Assembly: GCA_964619265.1 (NCBI GenBank)
Contig: CAZUCE010000004.1
Location: 186,001 to 250,000 of the forward strand
DNA: 64,000 nucleotides
Direction of reading: 5' to 3'
DNA from: CAZUCE01 sp964619265
GTDB lineage: Bacteria; Planctomycetota; UBA1135; GCA-002686595
How positions within the stretch are numbered: position 1 is the first letter of the stretch; the number at the start of each line of letters is the position of its first letter. This document shows positions 17,057 through 25,063 of this stretch, piece after piece. The translations under genes were made by a program, and so were the position numbers. The notes beneath the pieces were generated by a model. It had not been told where the DNA came from. It worked only from the letters and a program-made list of their open reading frames with translations, and did no database searches.

Positions 17057-17266
17057 GGAAAAGGGAGGTGAGGGGGGCTCGCGGGTCGGTGGGAAGGGAT
17101 GCGGTGCTTCGGGGGGCAGGGCCGAGCCCCGAAGAATACCCGCGGAAAGCCCCTCGGGACGGCTCAGGAGGGTCTCCAAGCCATGCTGAGAGCATCCGTG
17201 AGGCTCAGAAGCGGCCTGGAAGGCCCCTGGGGCTGCCCTCGGGGCTGGTATGCTCCCGGACCAGAC

Positions 17267-17340
17267 GGGCGATTAACTCAGTTGGTCAGAGTGCTTCCCT
17301 TACAAGGAAGAAGTCGTGGGTTCGACTCCCTCATCGCCCA
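17267..17340 (+). tRNA. tRNA-Val(TAC)
   Basis: A complete cloverleaf can be drawn: acceptor GGGCGAT/ATCGCCC, D stem ACTC/GAGT, anticodon stem CTTCC/GGAAG with loop CTTACAA (anticodon TAC, reading GTA), and T stem GTGGG/CCCTC with loop TTCGACT. The T stem has a U-U mismatch at positions 50/64. The 3' CCA is not encoded. A TATGCT box at 17249-17254 lies 12 bases upstream and could be its -10. Confidence 0.92.
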
Positions 17341-17702
17341 TCCACGCTTTCGGGGACTCACCGCCGGGGGGCTGGACGGTGCGACAGGTCCTGGCCGCCG
17401 GTTCAGACCGGGCGCTGGCGAAGCCTGGGCTGGGGGGGCTCCGGGCCGCCGGGCAAAGCTCGGCCCGCGGGCAGCCAGTTCCAGGAAGCGGAGGGAGCGG
17501 CGAGCAGAACCTGCTGGGCCAAACCCGGGGGGCCCAATTCGGAGGGGACCAAACCCGAGAGGGACGCCTCGACCGGGCGTAAACCGGGGTAAGGCGGTGG
17601 CAAAGCGAGTCCGTATCCTCCGCCTGCCGAGTCACGCAAATGGAGGGTTCGGCGTAATCCAGCACCGACAGCGAATCTGGCTCGTTGCCAAATCCAAGAA
17701 CC
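17341..17702. other. 362-bp intergenic region after the tRNA
   Basis: GC-rich with several G and C runs; no gene, terminator with a T-tract or clear repeat is seen. The overlapping long frames in it are low-complexity shadow frames. Confidence 0.4.
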
Positions 17703-18125
17703 ATGCGACCCCTCAAGACCTTCATTCCCCGTCTCATCGCCGCTCTCATTTTGTTGCAGGTTGCCGGCTTCAAATTTGCCGGTGCTGCAGAGAGTGTGAC
17801 GCTGTTCGAGCAGCTCGGCGCCGAACCGCTCGGACGTTACGCAACGGCGGGGATCGAGTTGGTCGCAGCTGTGCTGCTCTTGGTTCCCAAGACGCGAGCG
17901 CTGGGTGCGTTGCTCACGCTTGCTGTCATGGGCGGGGCGATCGGTACGCACCTGGCGAAGCTCGGGGTTGAGCTCATCGGCCCTGATGGGACGGGCGACG
18001 GCGGCACCATGTTCGTCATGGCGATTGTGACAGCCCTGTGTTCGGCTTTCGTCCTCTTCGTCCACCGGGGGGAGCTCCCCTTGGCTGGGGAAAAGGCCAC
18101 GGCGTCACCCGTCACGGGTTCGTAA
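17703..18125 (+). CDS. DoxX-family membrane protein
   Basis: A 140-residue integral membrane protein from the ATG at 17703 (MRPLKTFIPRL). Four hydrophobic segments can be seen: LIAALILLQVAGFKFAGA, YATAGIELVAAVLLLV, LGALLTLAVMGGAIGTHLA and MFVMAIVTALCSAFVLFVH, with the family-typical GRYATAGIELVAA and THLAKLGVE motifs. DoxX-like proteins are widespread; some partner with thiosulfate metabolism or redox proteins, but most are uncharacterised. It follows tRNA-Val by 360 bases and is monocistronic, followed by a candidate small RNA or a long 3' region ending in a terminator at 18327-18366. Confidence 0.82.
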   Translation: MRPLKTFIPRLIAALILLQVAGFKFAGAAESVTLFEQLGAEPLGRYATAGIELVAAVLLLVPKTRALGALLTLAVMGGAIGTHLAKLGVELIGPDGTGDGGTMFVMAIVTALCSAFVLFVHRGELPLAGEKATASPVTGS

Positions 18126-18229
18126 CGCAAACCCTGACCGATCGGCCTGCAAGGGCCTTCCGGCGCGGTGGCACCCCGTTCACGAACACTCTCCAAAATC
18201 GAACCGTTTCGAATTCGGAAGCGACACGG

Positions 18230-18258
18230 TTACCCGCCCGAGCGAACCGTCCTATACA
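18230..18258 (+). promoter_or_regulatory. Possible promoter of the candidate small RNA
   Basis: TTACCC (18230-18235), a 17-base spacer and TATACA (18253-18258). The -35 is a weak match; the -10 is good and unusual in this GC-rich sequence. Confidence 0.3.
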
Positions 18259-18264
18259 CCCGCA

Positions 18265-18367
18265 GCCGACAGGCAAATCCCGACTGGGCAGGTCGGGATC
18301 ACGCGATCCGAACTTCGGGTCGTTCTGAGAGGAGAACCCCGGGGGGGCGTTCTCCTCTCTCTTTTTG
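18265..18367 (+). ncRNA. Candidate small RNA, about 100 nt
   Basis: Between a TATACA box and a strong U-tailed terminator there are two consecutive hairpins: an 8-bp perfect stem at 18277-18284/18292-18299 and a 7-bp stem at 18304-18310/18316-18322. The layout promoter, two hairpins, terminator is that of a trans-acting small RNA. It could also be the untranslated end of the DoxX transcript or an attenuated leader of the downstream formylglycine-generating enzyme gene. Confidence 0.35.
18327..18367 (+). terminator. Strong rho-independent terminator
   Basis: An 11-bp perfect stem (18327-18337 with 18349-18359) enclosing a C4/G7 loop, followed directly by TCTTTTTG. It is the only terminator in the window with a classic T-run on the plus strand. 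Confidence 0.88.
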
Positions 18368-18520
18368 CCGTGTGATTCCGCGCGCTCCGAGAGGCTTCCC
18401 TTTGGCCGGAGTGCTTCTATCCGGGCGAGTGCGCTCGGATGCGCGCACAACAGCTCGAGTTCTTCTGCAAGGTGTGCGATCCGGGGGCGCTCCTACTGGG
18501 TTGGTATGCTGAACGCTGCC

Positions 18521-19495
18521 ATGCAGCCCATTCCCCATCTGGTCTTCGCGTTTGCATGCGGGACCCTCGCTGCTTGCGCGCCCTCAGCCGAACTCAGCTC
18601 GAGTTCAGAGGGAGTTGGCCCCCAGGATTCCGGCCCTCAGAACTCGGGCACTCAGGAGCCTGTTGTCCAAGCATCAGCGGTACCCGCGGCCGAGTCCGCC
18701 GACGGCTTGATTTTCATTCCCGCCGGACAGCTTCTGGCTGGAGCCGGTGACGAACGCCGGCCAAGCTTGACCGGAATCGCAGTCGACGTCGCCGCGTTTC
18801 GGATCGAGGCGCATGAAGTCACCAACGACCGATTCGCCGAGTTCGTCTCAGCCACCAGCCACGTCACCGACGCCGAACGCATCGGCGATTCGGTGGTCTT
18901 CACTCCCGGTCAGGGCTGGAGCATTGTTCGGGGTGCGGACTGGCAGCATCCGCTTGGGCCGGGCGATTCCATCGAGTCGCGAGGAACCCATCCCGTGGTG
19001 CACGTCTCGTTCGCCGACGCGCAGGCCTTCGCGGCTTGGGCTGGCCTCAGGCTCCCGACCGAGACCGAATGGGAATGGGCCGCCCGCGGAGGCCTCGTAG
19101 CCGCGCCGTACGCTTGGGGAGACGATCTACGCCCTGGCGGCGTGTTTCAAGCCAACTGTTGGCAGGGCGTTTTTCCCGAGCTCAATCGACTCGAGGATGG
19201 CTTCGCCAGCACGGCGCCGGTTGGGACGTTTCCGGCCAACGGGTATGGCCTTCACGACGTCTCCGGCAACGTCTGGGAGTGGGTCTCCACCCAGCGCGGA
19301 GAAGGCCCGGTCGCGTCCTTGCACGAGCCGCGAAGCGTTCTGACCGAGCCCGGCCTGGACTTCCAGATTCGGGGCGGGAGTTTCTTGTGTGCCGAAAACT
19401 ACTGCCAGGGCTACCGGCCCAGCGAGCGGCAGTTCAAGCTCGAACGGGACGCCAGCAACAACGTTGGGTTCCGTTGCGCGGCGGACGCTAGGTAG
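18521..19495 (+). CDS. Formylglycine-generating enzyme (sulfatase-modifying, SUMF1 family), lipoprotein
   Basis: A 324-residue protein from the ATG at 18521; an ATG at 18506 adds five residues. The N-terminus PHLVFAFACGTLAACAPS is a lipoprotein signal with lipobox LAAC, so the enzyme is anchored outside the cytoplasm. The FGE-sulfatase domain follows: GLIFIPAGQLLAGAGDE, FRIEAHEVTNDRFAEFV, HPVVHVSFADAQAFAAWAG, RLPTETEWEWAARGG, GLHDVSGNVWEWVS and RGGSFLCAENYCQGYRPSER...NNVGFRC. The C-x4-C pair in SFLCAENYC matches the two catalytic cysteines of human FGE (Cys336 and Cys341), which many SUMF1-like proteins lack. It would convert the Cys of a CxPxR motif to formylglycine, and a sulfatase with exactly that motif lies 1.1 kb away. 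Confidence 0.88.
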   Translation: MQPIPHLVFAFACGTLAACAPSAELSSSSEGVGPQDSGPQNSGTQEPVVQASAVPAAESADGLIFIPAGQLLAGAGDERRPSLTGIAVDVAAFRIEAHEVTNDRFAEFVSATSHVTDAERIGDSVVFTPGQGWSIVRGADWQHPLGPGDSIESRGTHPVVHVSFADAQAFAAWAGLRLPTETEWEWAARGGLVAAPYAWGDDLRPGGVFQANCWQGVFPELNRLEDGFASTAPVGTFPANGYGLHDVSGNVWEWVSTQRGEGPVASLHEPRSVLTEPGLDFQIRGGSFLCAENYCQGYRPSERQFKLERDASNNVGFRCAADAR

Positions 19496-19524
19496 GGCGG
19501 CGGGGGGGACCGCCCGATCCCTCC

Positions 19525-20292
19525 TCAGAGGGTAAGGCTGAGGCCTGCGTAGGGGCCCTGGAGCTCCGCGTCGATCTTCACATTGTCGCCGCTGTCGACG
19601 TACTCAAGATCGAGGTCGAGGAAGCGGTAGCCGACCAGCAGACTGAGAGCTAAGTGCTCGTCGCCACCGATCACCGCCCAACGAGCAAGGGCATCGATGT
19701 CCAGGTAGGAAGCGTCGACGTCGTCGTATTCGAAGGACAGGTAGCCGGCGAGGACTTCCACGGAGACATCGGCTAGGGCTACCCGTGCACGGGCGGCGAG
19801 GAAGGGGAAGGGGGCTTCTTCTTCAGTCGTAGCCAGGTTCCCGAGCCCGGTCTCGCGGACCGACGCGAACGCCTTGGTGTAGGCCGCGCCGACTCCCAGG
19901 CCGAAGTCGACCAGGTCGGTTGGGACCCAGTCCCAGGTTGCGCTGGCTCGGGCGAGTTTGAGGTCCAGATCGGTGTTGACCGTGGTTCCGACCATGAAGG
20001 TCTGACCATTGAAGTCGATCGAAGTCTCCACCTCGCCAGAACCGGAATACGCCACGTCCAGGTAGTCCGCGGTGATTTCGAACGGGCCCATCTTGAAGTC
20101 GACCCGCGGACTGAACTCGATCGGGTCATCGTCGATCCCGAGTCCGTCTAGACTGTTGGTTCCGATCAGGCCTGCGGCGTCCGCGGCAAAATCTCCCTCG
20201 ATATCGAACACCTGGAAGCGGGGGATCAACTCCAGTTGAGGAGCGGAGCAGCTCGTAGCAGCGAAGGCGGTGATCAGGATCGGGACACGCAT
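19525..20292 (-). CDS. Outer-membrane beta-barrel-like lipoprotein
   Basis: A 255-residue protein from the ATG at 20292, chosen because it gives a lipoprotein signal (MRVPILITAFAATSCSAP, with Cys after TS). The remainder has alternating polar/hydrophobic strands with many Asp/Glu turns (FEITADYLDVAYSG, LDLKLARASATWDW, LALSLLVGYRFLDLDLEYVD) and ends AGLSLTL, typical of small outer-membrane barrels. No specific family is recognised. It lies just after the sulfatase terminator, on the same strand, so it probably has its own promoter in the 20293-20466 stretch. A role as a small porin or surface scaffold is guesswork. Confidence 0.65.
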   Translation of the reverse strand: MRVPILITAFAATSCSAPQLELIPRFQVFDIEGDFAADAAGLIGTNSLDGLGIDDDPIEFSPRVDFKMGPFEITADYLDVAYSGSGEVETSIDFNGQTFMVGTTVNTDLDLKLARASATWDWVPTDLVDFGLGVGAAYTKAFASVRETGLGNLATTEEEAPFPFLAARARVALADVSVEVLAGYLSFEYDDVDASYLDIDALARWAVIGGDEHLALSLLVGYRFLDLDLEYVDSGDNVKIDAELQGPYAGLSLTL

Positions 20293-20626
20293 GGACCGTG
20301 AGGAGGAATCGGGGTGCGAGACGGTTGGCGTCCAGCGAAGGCCTGAGATCAGGCGGGGTCGCTCGGAGCACGCGGCAGGCTGCCCATCTGTTCGGCTGCG
20401 GGGCTCGGAAACTTTTTCGCGCTCGCCGCGCCTGTCCCACACCGGAGAGCTACCCCGAGAACGTCGCGCGGGCGGTGCCCCCCATCCCTGGGGGGCACCG
20501 CCCGCGTTGTGCGCCCCTGGCCCCCAGGTGTTGGGGACCGAGCAGGCCTCGAGAACCTCGCGGCTAAATCCTGCCGCCGGCCGCGCGCCTGAATTCCGCG
20601 CTGGACTGCTTGGCAGCCCCTCGGAC
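20293..20626. other. 334-bp intergenic region with a terminator
   Basis: Contains the terminator at 20467-20506. The remaining parts show no gene; the promoter of the barrel protein gene should lie between 20293 and 20466. Confidence 0.45.
20467..20506 (-). terminator. Very strong hairpin after the sulfatase gene
   Basis: A perfect 17-bp stem (20467-20483 with 20490-20506) with a 6-base loop, 120 bases past the sulfatase stop on the minus strand. There is no T-tract, but the length of the stem makes it the likely end of that transcript. Confidence 0.7.
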
Positions 20627-21964
20627 CTAGGAAGCCAGAATCGCCTCGAGCTCGGTTACGAGATCCTGATAGATGGCATCGAAAGCCGGCAGAAGCGGGG
20701 TGCCCGTGTCGAGCAAGTTGTTGTTCTCGAGGGGATCGAGCGCGAGGTCGTAGAACTCGTCGCCGGTCGGGGTGCGGTGCACCTTGAAGCGCTGGTTCCG
20801 GATGGCCCGGAAGGCATCTGGGTTGGGACCGATTCCATTCGGGATAAACCGCTCGACGAACGCATAGCTGCGAACCGGAGCGCCCAGGAGAGCGCTACTG
20901 TTCAGGTGCGGCAGGAAGCTGATCGAATCGGTCGGAATCCCAGTCGTATCGACGCCCACGATCTCGGCTAGCGTGGCCCACACATCGGTGATGCAGGTCA
21001 CGCCGAGGATCTCTCGGCCCGGCTGCGCCACGTCTGGGCCCACCACGATCATCGGAACGCGAATTCCCGGCTCGTAGAGCGTGCCTTTGCCGTTGGACTG
21101 GGTGATCGGGGGCGGGGAAAGCGCGGGCTCGCTTCCGTTGTCACCCATGAAGATCACGGTGGTGTTTGCGAGAACCTCACCTCCGAGCTCGGCCAACATC
21201 CGACCAATCTCGGTGTCCATGGCCTCGACCGCAGCCTTGTACTTCGTTCGGTCGTCGGGCAGGTCGGTGCCGAAGCTATGCAGCTCCGTAGGCGGCGTGT
21301 GGACAGGGGCGTGGGGGACGTGCAGATTGAGCGAGCACAGCCATGGTCCGTCCTGCTCTCCGATCCACTCGAGCGCGTCGTTGACCGTGTGCGTGAGGAT
21401 GTACTCCTCGACCATCTCCGGCACGCCGTTCGTGGTCTTCTCAAACGCGAAGTACTCCTCTTCCGTGCGAATGATGTCCAGTGCGCCGGAATAGTGGTCG
21501 TAGCCCTGCAGGTTGGGAGCCATCGCGCCGCCAACATCCGGGGATTGTAGGTGCCACTTTCCGAAGCAGCCGGAGACGTGCGTCGCGTCGAGGAGTTCGG
21601 GCAGCAGCGTTTCCTCGAGCGGAAGTCCGAAGTGGCCGGGGTTGTCGACGACGCCGGTGCCGATCCCGGTGTGGAAGCCGAACCGCCCGGATTGAAGCGT
21701 GGCTCGCGAAGGTGAGCAGCGCGTGTAGGACCAGGTGTTGATGAACTTCAAGCCCATCGTCGCAAGCTTGCCGATGCTTGGGGTTGGCGGGGCGTCGTTT
21801 CCGACTCCGTAACACTCGACCAGGTCGACTCCCAAGTCATCGGCGAGCAGAATCAGGAAATTCTGCTCTGGGGTTTCCGCGCCGGGGTAGGCCGCAGCGG
21901 AAACCGCGAATGCAGCGACAAGGATCGAGTGGGCCAGGGAAGCTGTGAGGGAGGGTCGAATCAT
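20627..21964 (-). CDS. Exported type I sulfatase
   Basis: A 445-residue protein from the ATG at 21964 (a TTG two codons upstream is possible), with a signal peptide ending in VSAAAYPG. The sulfatase core begins NFLILLADDLGVDLVECYG, where the adjacent Asp pair binds Ca2+. The formylglycine motif CSPSRATLQSGR is complete, with Cys83. Further metal and substrate residues lie in CFGKWHLQS, in HVPHAPVHTP and in FMGDNGSEPALS. It should hydrolyse sulfate esters on polysaccharides or aryl substrates outside the cytoplasm. The formylglycine-generating enzyme 1.1 kb away on the other strand carries the active-site Cys pair needed to mature it. Sulfatases of this kind are abundant in Planctomycetota that use sulfated algal glycans. 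Confidence 0.93.
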   Translation of the reverse strand: MIRPSLTASLAHSILVAAFAVSAAAYPGAETPEQNFLILLADDLGVDLVECYGVGNDAPPTPSIGKLATMGLKFINTWSYTRCSPSRATLQSGRFGFHTGIGTGVVDNPGHFGLPLEETLLPELLDATHVSGCFGKWHLQSPDVGGAMAPNLQGYDHYSGALDIIRTEEEYFAFEKTTNGVPEMVEEYILTHTVNDALEWIGEQDGPWLCSLNLHVPHAPVHTPPTELHSFGTDLPDDRTKYKAAVEAMDTEIGRMLAELGGEVLANTTVIFMGDNGSEPALSPPPITQSNGKGTLYEPGIRVPMIVVGPDVAQPGREILGVTCITDVWATLAEIVGVDTTGIPTDSISFLPHLNSSALLGAPVRSYAFVERFIPNGIGPNPDAFRAIRNQRFKVHRTPTGDEFYDLALDPLENNNLLDTGTPLLPAFDAIYQDLVTELEAILAS

Positions 21965-22233
21965 GGGCAAATGCGCAGGGGAGCCGTCGAGACGGAGTGT
22001 CCCGATCGTTCCCTCGGGAACACTTGAAGTATGCCTACAGGCGCCATTTTTCGCAGCGCGTTCTAGGTGTCCACGCCACTAGGGCCTCGGGAGGAGCCCA
22101 CTAGGCCCGAGATCAGGCTCCACAGGAGACGCCGCGACCTTGAGGGCGAGCTTCGGGCGTGCAGCCGCTGGCGGGGCTTTTGCCAGGGGCGCAAACAGCC
22201 TGTCAGCGGTTGTTTTACGAGCGGGTGCTCGGG

Positions 22234-23112
22234 CTAACCCCTGAGGCCCTGACGGCGCAGGTCCCAGAACTTCGCGATGGGCCCGGCCAAGGCGAGCGCG
22301 AAGATCGGGGGCGCTTGCTGCAGCGGCAGCAGGATCGAGGCGGCCAGGCCGGTGGTCTCCAACTCGCCTGCTAGCCGGATCGCGCACTCGACGGCGGCGA
22401 TGGCGACGGCAACTCCGATGCGGCCCCGGCGACTCGAAACCGTGGTTGCCGGGTCCGTGATCATGAAGAACAGGAACAGCTGGTACATGGGGCCGGTGAT
22501 CGGTGCGAGCTCGTTGAGGAACGCGCCTCCTGTGATGCCGCTGCGCAGACCTGCGAAGGCCACGAAGGCGATCGCATAGGCCAGAGTGACGTGCAGGATC
22601 TTGGCCCGGCTAGCCACGGCGAGTCCGACCGACCAGACGACGAGAACAGGCCCCAGTGCATTGCCCCACTGCTCGGACAACACCGACACCGAACTCGGCG
22701 CCAGCAGCACCAGCAGGCTGATCCCGAGGTTGGTCGGGTTCCATAGGTGCCTGCCCCTGTAGGTGAGGGCGTACTTCGAGGTGATCGAAAGCGCGGCGCC
22801 GAGGGCAAACGGCCATAGATAGCCCTGCTGGGTCTGGGTCAGCACCGTCATCGACGTGCCGGAGATGTACGCACTTTGGATCGAGCCGATTCGCCCGCGT
22901 ACCAGCCGCGAGAGCACCATTTCGACCAGCACTGCCGTACCGACTGCCACGGGCAGGACCCACAGACTCTCCAGCATTTGGAAGCGCAGTTGCCCCACCA
23001 CGACGATCAGCGTGATCAGCATCGTGATCAGCCACTTCGGGGAGAGGCCTGCGAAGAAGCCGCCCGGGCCGGACCGGGGAGGAGTGAGGGCTGCGCCGGT
23101 GGAGGTGCTCAT
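22234..23112 (-). CDS. UnbU/RnfD-like integral membrane protein
   Basis: A 292-residue protein from the ATG at 23112 (MSTSTGAALTPPRSG). It has about nine hydrophobic segments and the RnfD/NqrB-like motif YRGRHLWNPTNLGISLLVLL, which in RnfD-type proteins lies in the quinone/flavin region, plus FFMITDPATTVSSRRGRI with the conserved TDPATT. The Thr in TDPATT resembles but need not be the covalent flavin site of RnfD. The gene starts 20 bases after the stop of an ASPIC/UnbV protein gene. The same adjacent pair, UnbV and UnbU, is a conserved part of enediyne gene clusters and also occurs without enediyne synthases; the pair here has no polyketide synthase. It is probably an electron-transfer or membrane partner of the UnbV protein. 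Confidence 0.78.
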   Translation of the reverse strand: MSTSTGAALTPPRSGPGGFFAGLSPKWLITMLITLIVVVGQLRFQMLESLWVLPVAVGTAVLVEMVLSRLVRGRIGSIQSAYISGTSMTVLTQTQQGYLWPFALGAALSITSKYALTYRGRHLWNPTNLGISLLVLLAPSSVSVLSEQWGNALGPVLVVWSVGLAVASRAKILHVTLAYAIAFVAFAGLRSGITGGAFLNELAPITGPMYQLFLFFMITDPATTVSSRRGRIGVAVAIAAVECAIRLAGELETTGLAASILLPLQQAPPIFALALAGPIAKFWDLRRQGLRG

Positions 23113-23132
23113 CGGAATAGGAGAGATCAGGT

Positions 23133-24908
23133 CTAGTTGGGTTCGACGATCCGGTGCAGGCGACCGGGCTCGAGCCCGGTGACGGTTTGCCGCTCTCCCG
23201 ATGGCCAGACAATCTCGAAGTCGACCGCCGCGGTGTGTGTACCGAGCCCGAAATGCAAGCGCGGTCCTGGCTGAGCGGAGAAACCGCATTGGGAACTCAC
23301 CACCTGAACTTGCTGCTGATTGCCGAATCGGGCCGTCACTGTCGAGCCGTAGGCATCCAGATTCGAGCGGGTTCCCGCGAGCGTCAAGGCGATCCAAGCT
23401 CCGGCTTCGGCCCCTTCTGCCGGCCGGTTCCGATACAGCAAGGCTGGTGCCCTTTGGTTCGCGACGACCAGATCGAGTCGTCCGTCCTCGTCGGCGTCGA
23501 ACAGCACAATCGCGCGGCCGTCGTAGACGTCGGTCACACCCGCCTGCTCGCCGACCTCGACGAAGCGCCGCCCGCGATGGTTGAGCAGAACGCGCGTGCG
23601 TTCGTAGCCAGATTGACTGCGGCCTTCGAAGGGCGCCCATTGGGCGGCGTCGGAGAGGATTTCGCCGCTGCCGCTCGCAAGCTTGCTGGCCTCATACCAG
23701 TAATGCCGATCATTGCCTGAGATGAAGCCGTTTGCGACGACCAGGTCTTGGAACCCGTCGTTGTCCAGGTCGCCGAAGTGGGCGCCCCAGGACCAGCCCG
23801 TGTTGACCGCCGCACCCTCAGCTTGTTCGAGCAGGTCACCCGTCTCGGCCACGTGGTTGACCCGCAGGTTGTTCCCGTGCAGCAGCCAACCGTCTGCTGT
23901 GATGTTCGTCACAAAGATGGCCAAGCGGCCCTCGTTCCTCACGTTGCCGAGTGAAATCGACATGCCCGACTTCGAGTTGTGGTCGAAGTCGAAGTCCAGG
24001 GGCTCAAAACGCCGCACACCCCCCGGGCCGGGGCGGTTCAGAAAGCACTCCTCTTCGTTGTAGTCGTTTGCCAGGTAGAGATCCTGCCAGCCGTCGTCGT
24101 CCAAATCGGCGGCTGCGACCGCGAGGGTCCAACGCGTGCTGGAGAGCCCCGCAGCCTCGGTCACATCTTCGAACTGCGGAACCCCGGACTCATCGACGCC
24201 CAGGTTGCGGAACAGGAAGTTGCGCCCTCCGTTCTCGGCGAACTGCCCGCTGTCGTGCATGACCTGAGTGGTCTTCATGTTCCACAGGTCGTGCTCGGCC
24301 CGGTAGTAGCCGGTCACGATCAGATCGAGCCAGCCATCGGCGTCGTAGTCGAACCAACAGGCCGCGTTGGAGTTGATCCAGTGGTCGAGGCCCGCGCGCT
24401 GGCTTGCGTCCTCGTAGGTTCCGTCGCCGGCTCCCAGGAACAGGGCGGTCCGGCCGTAGCGGTAGAGGAAGACGTCCTGGTCCCCGTCGCGGTCCACGTC
24501 GCCCCACACCGAGCCCATGCAGACGCCATCTCCCTCGCGATTGAGGGCTTCGAGCCCGGAGCTTTCCGTCACGTCCTCGAAGGTGCCGTCGCCGCGGCCG
24601 CGGTACAGGGCGCAGGGAGCTCCGAATTCTGAGTTGGTGAAGAACAGGTCGAGGTGTCCATCGCTGTCGTGATCGACAACCGAGACCGCCGCGCCCACGG
24701 CCATGATGTGGTCCGCGATGTGGTCGATCTGCGGATCCAGGCGGGCCGCGCGATGCACGAACTCCAGGCCGGCCTCGGCGGTGCTATCCACCAGCCGAAA
24801 AGGAAGGCCGGTCTCGATCCGGTCGAATGCGCCGCGGGAGCTGCGGTCCAAGAAGGCGACAGCTGCCAGGAGGCCGCCGAACAGGACTAGGGCAAACGCG
24901 CGTTGCAT
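23133..24908 (-). CDS. ASPIC/UnbV (CRTAC1-type) FG-GAP repeat protein
   Basis: A 591-residue exported or membrane-anchored protein starting at the ATG at 24908 with an N-terminal hydrophobic segment (LVLFGGLLAAVAFLD). It contains about seven FG-GAP/VCBS blades with Ca-binding D-x-D-x-DG-x-x-D loops (DHDSDGHLDLFF, DVDRDGDQDVFL, DLDDDGWQDLYL, DLDNDGFQDLVV, DADEDGRLDLVV), forming a beta-propeller. The C-terminal ASPIC/UnbV domain is VTARFGNQQQVQVVSSQCGF...PRLHFGLG...DFEIVWPSGERQTVTGL. Function of the family is unresolved. The UnbU-like membrane protein follows 20 bases after its stop, so the two form a unit. Confidence 0.9.
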   Translation of the reverse strand: MQRAFALVLFGGLLAAVAFLDRSSRGAFDRIETGLPFRLVDSTAEAGLEFVHRAARLDPQIDHIADHIMAVGAAVSVVDHDSDGHLDLFFTNSEFGAPCALYRGRGDGTFEDVTESSGLEALNREGDGVCMGSVWGDVDRDGDQDVFLYRYGRTALFLGAGDGTYEDASQRAGLDHWINSNAACWFDYDADGWLDLIVTGYYRAEHDLWNMKTTQVMHDSGQFAENGGRNFLFRNLGVDESGVPQFEDVTEAAGLSSTRWTLAVAAADLDDDGWQDLYLANDYNEEECFLNRPGPGGVRRFEPLDFDFDHNSKSGMSISLGNVRNEGRLAIFVTNITADGWLLHGNNLRVNHVAETGDLLEQAEGAAVNTGWSWGAHFGDLDNDGFQDLVVANGFISGNDRHYWYEASKLASGSGEILSDAAQWAPFEGRSQSGYERTRVLLNHRGRRFVEVGEQAGVTDVYDGRAIVLFDADEDGRLDLVVANQRAPALLYRNRPAEGAEAGAWIALTLAGTRSNLDAYGSTVTARFGNQQQVQVVSSQCGFSAQPGPRLHFGLGTHTAAVDFEIVWPSGERQTVTGLEPGRLHRIVEPN

Positions 24909-25063
24909 TGGGCTGGGGGACCAGAACCTGGCCAGGAAGAAGCTGGGTCTCCGTGCGGGAGGCCGGAGAATGGGCTCCAGAGGCTACCTGCTCGGCTTGC
25001 GGGCGATCCCCAGGATTCAAGCTCCCGGGACGTTTCAGCTCCCGGGGCAAGGGGGCCTGTGAC

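Larger units (their letters stand above)
18126..18505. other. 380-bp region between DoxX and the sulfatase-maturation gene
   Basis: It contains the candidate promoter, small RNA and terminator listed separately; bases 18368-18505 show nothing recognisable apart from a possible TATGCT -10 box at 18504. Confidence 0.4.
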
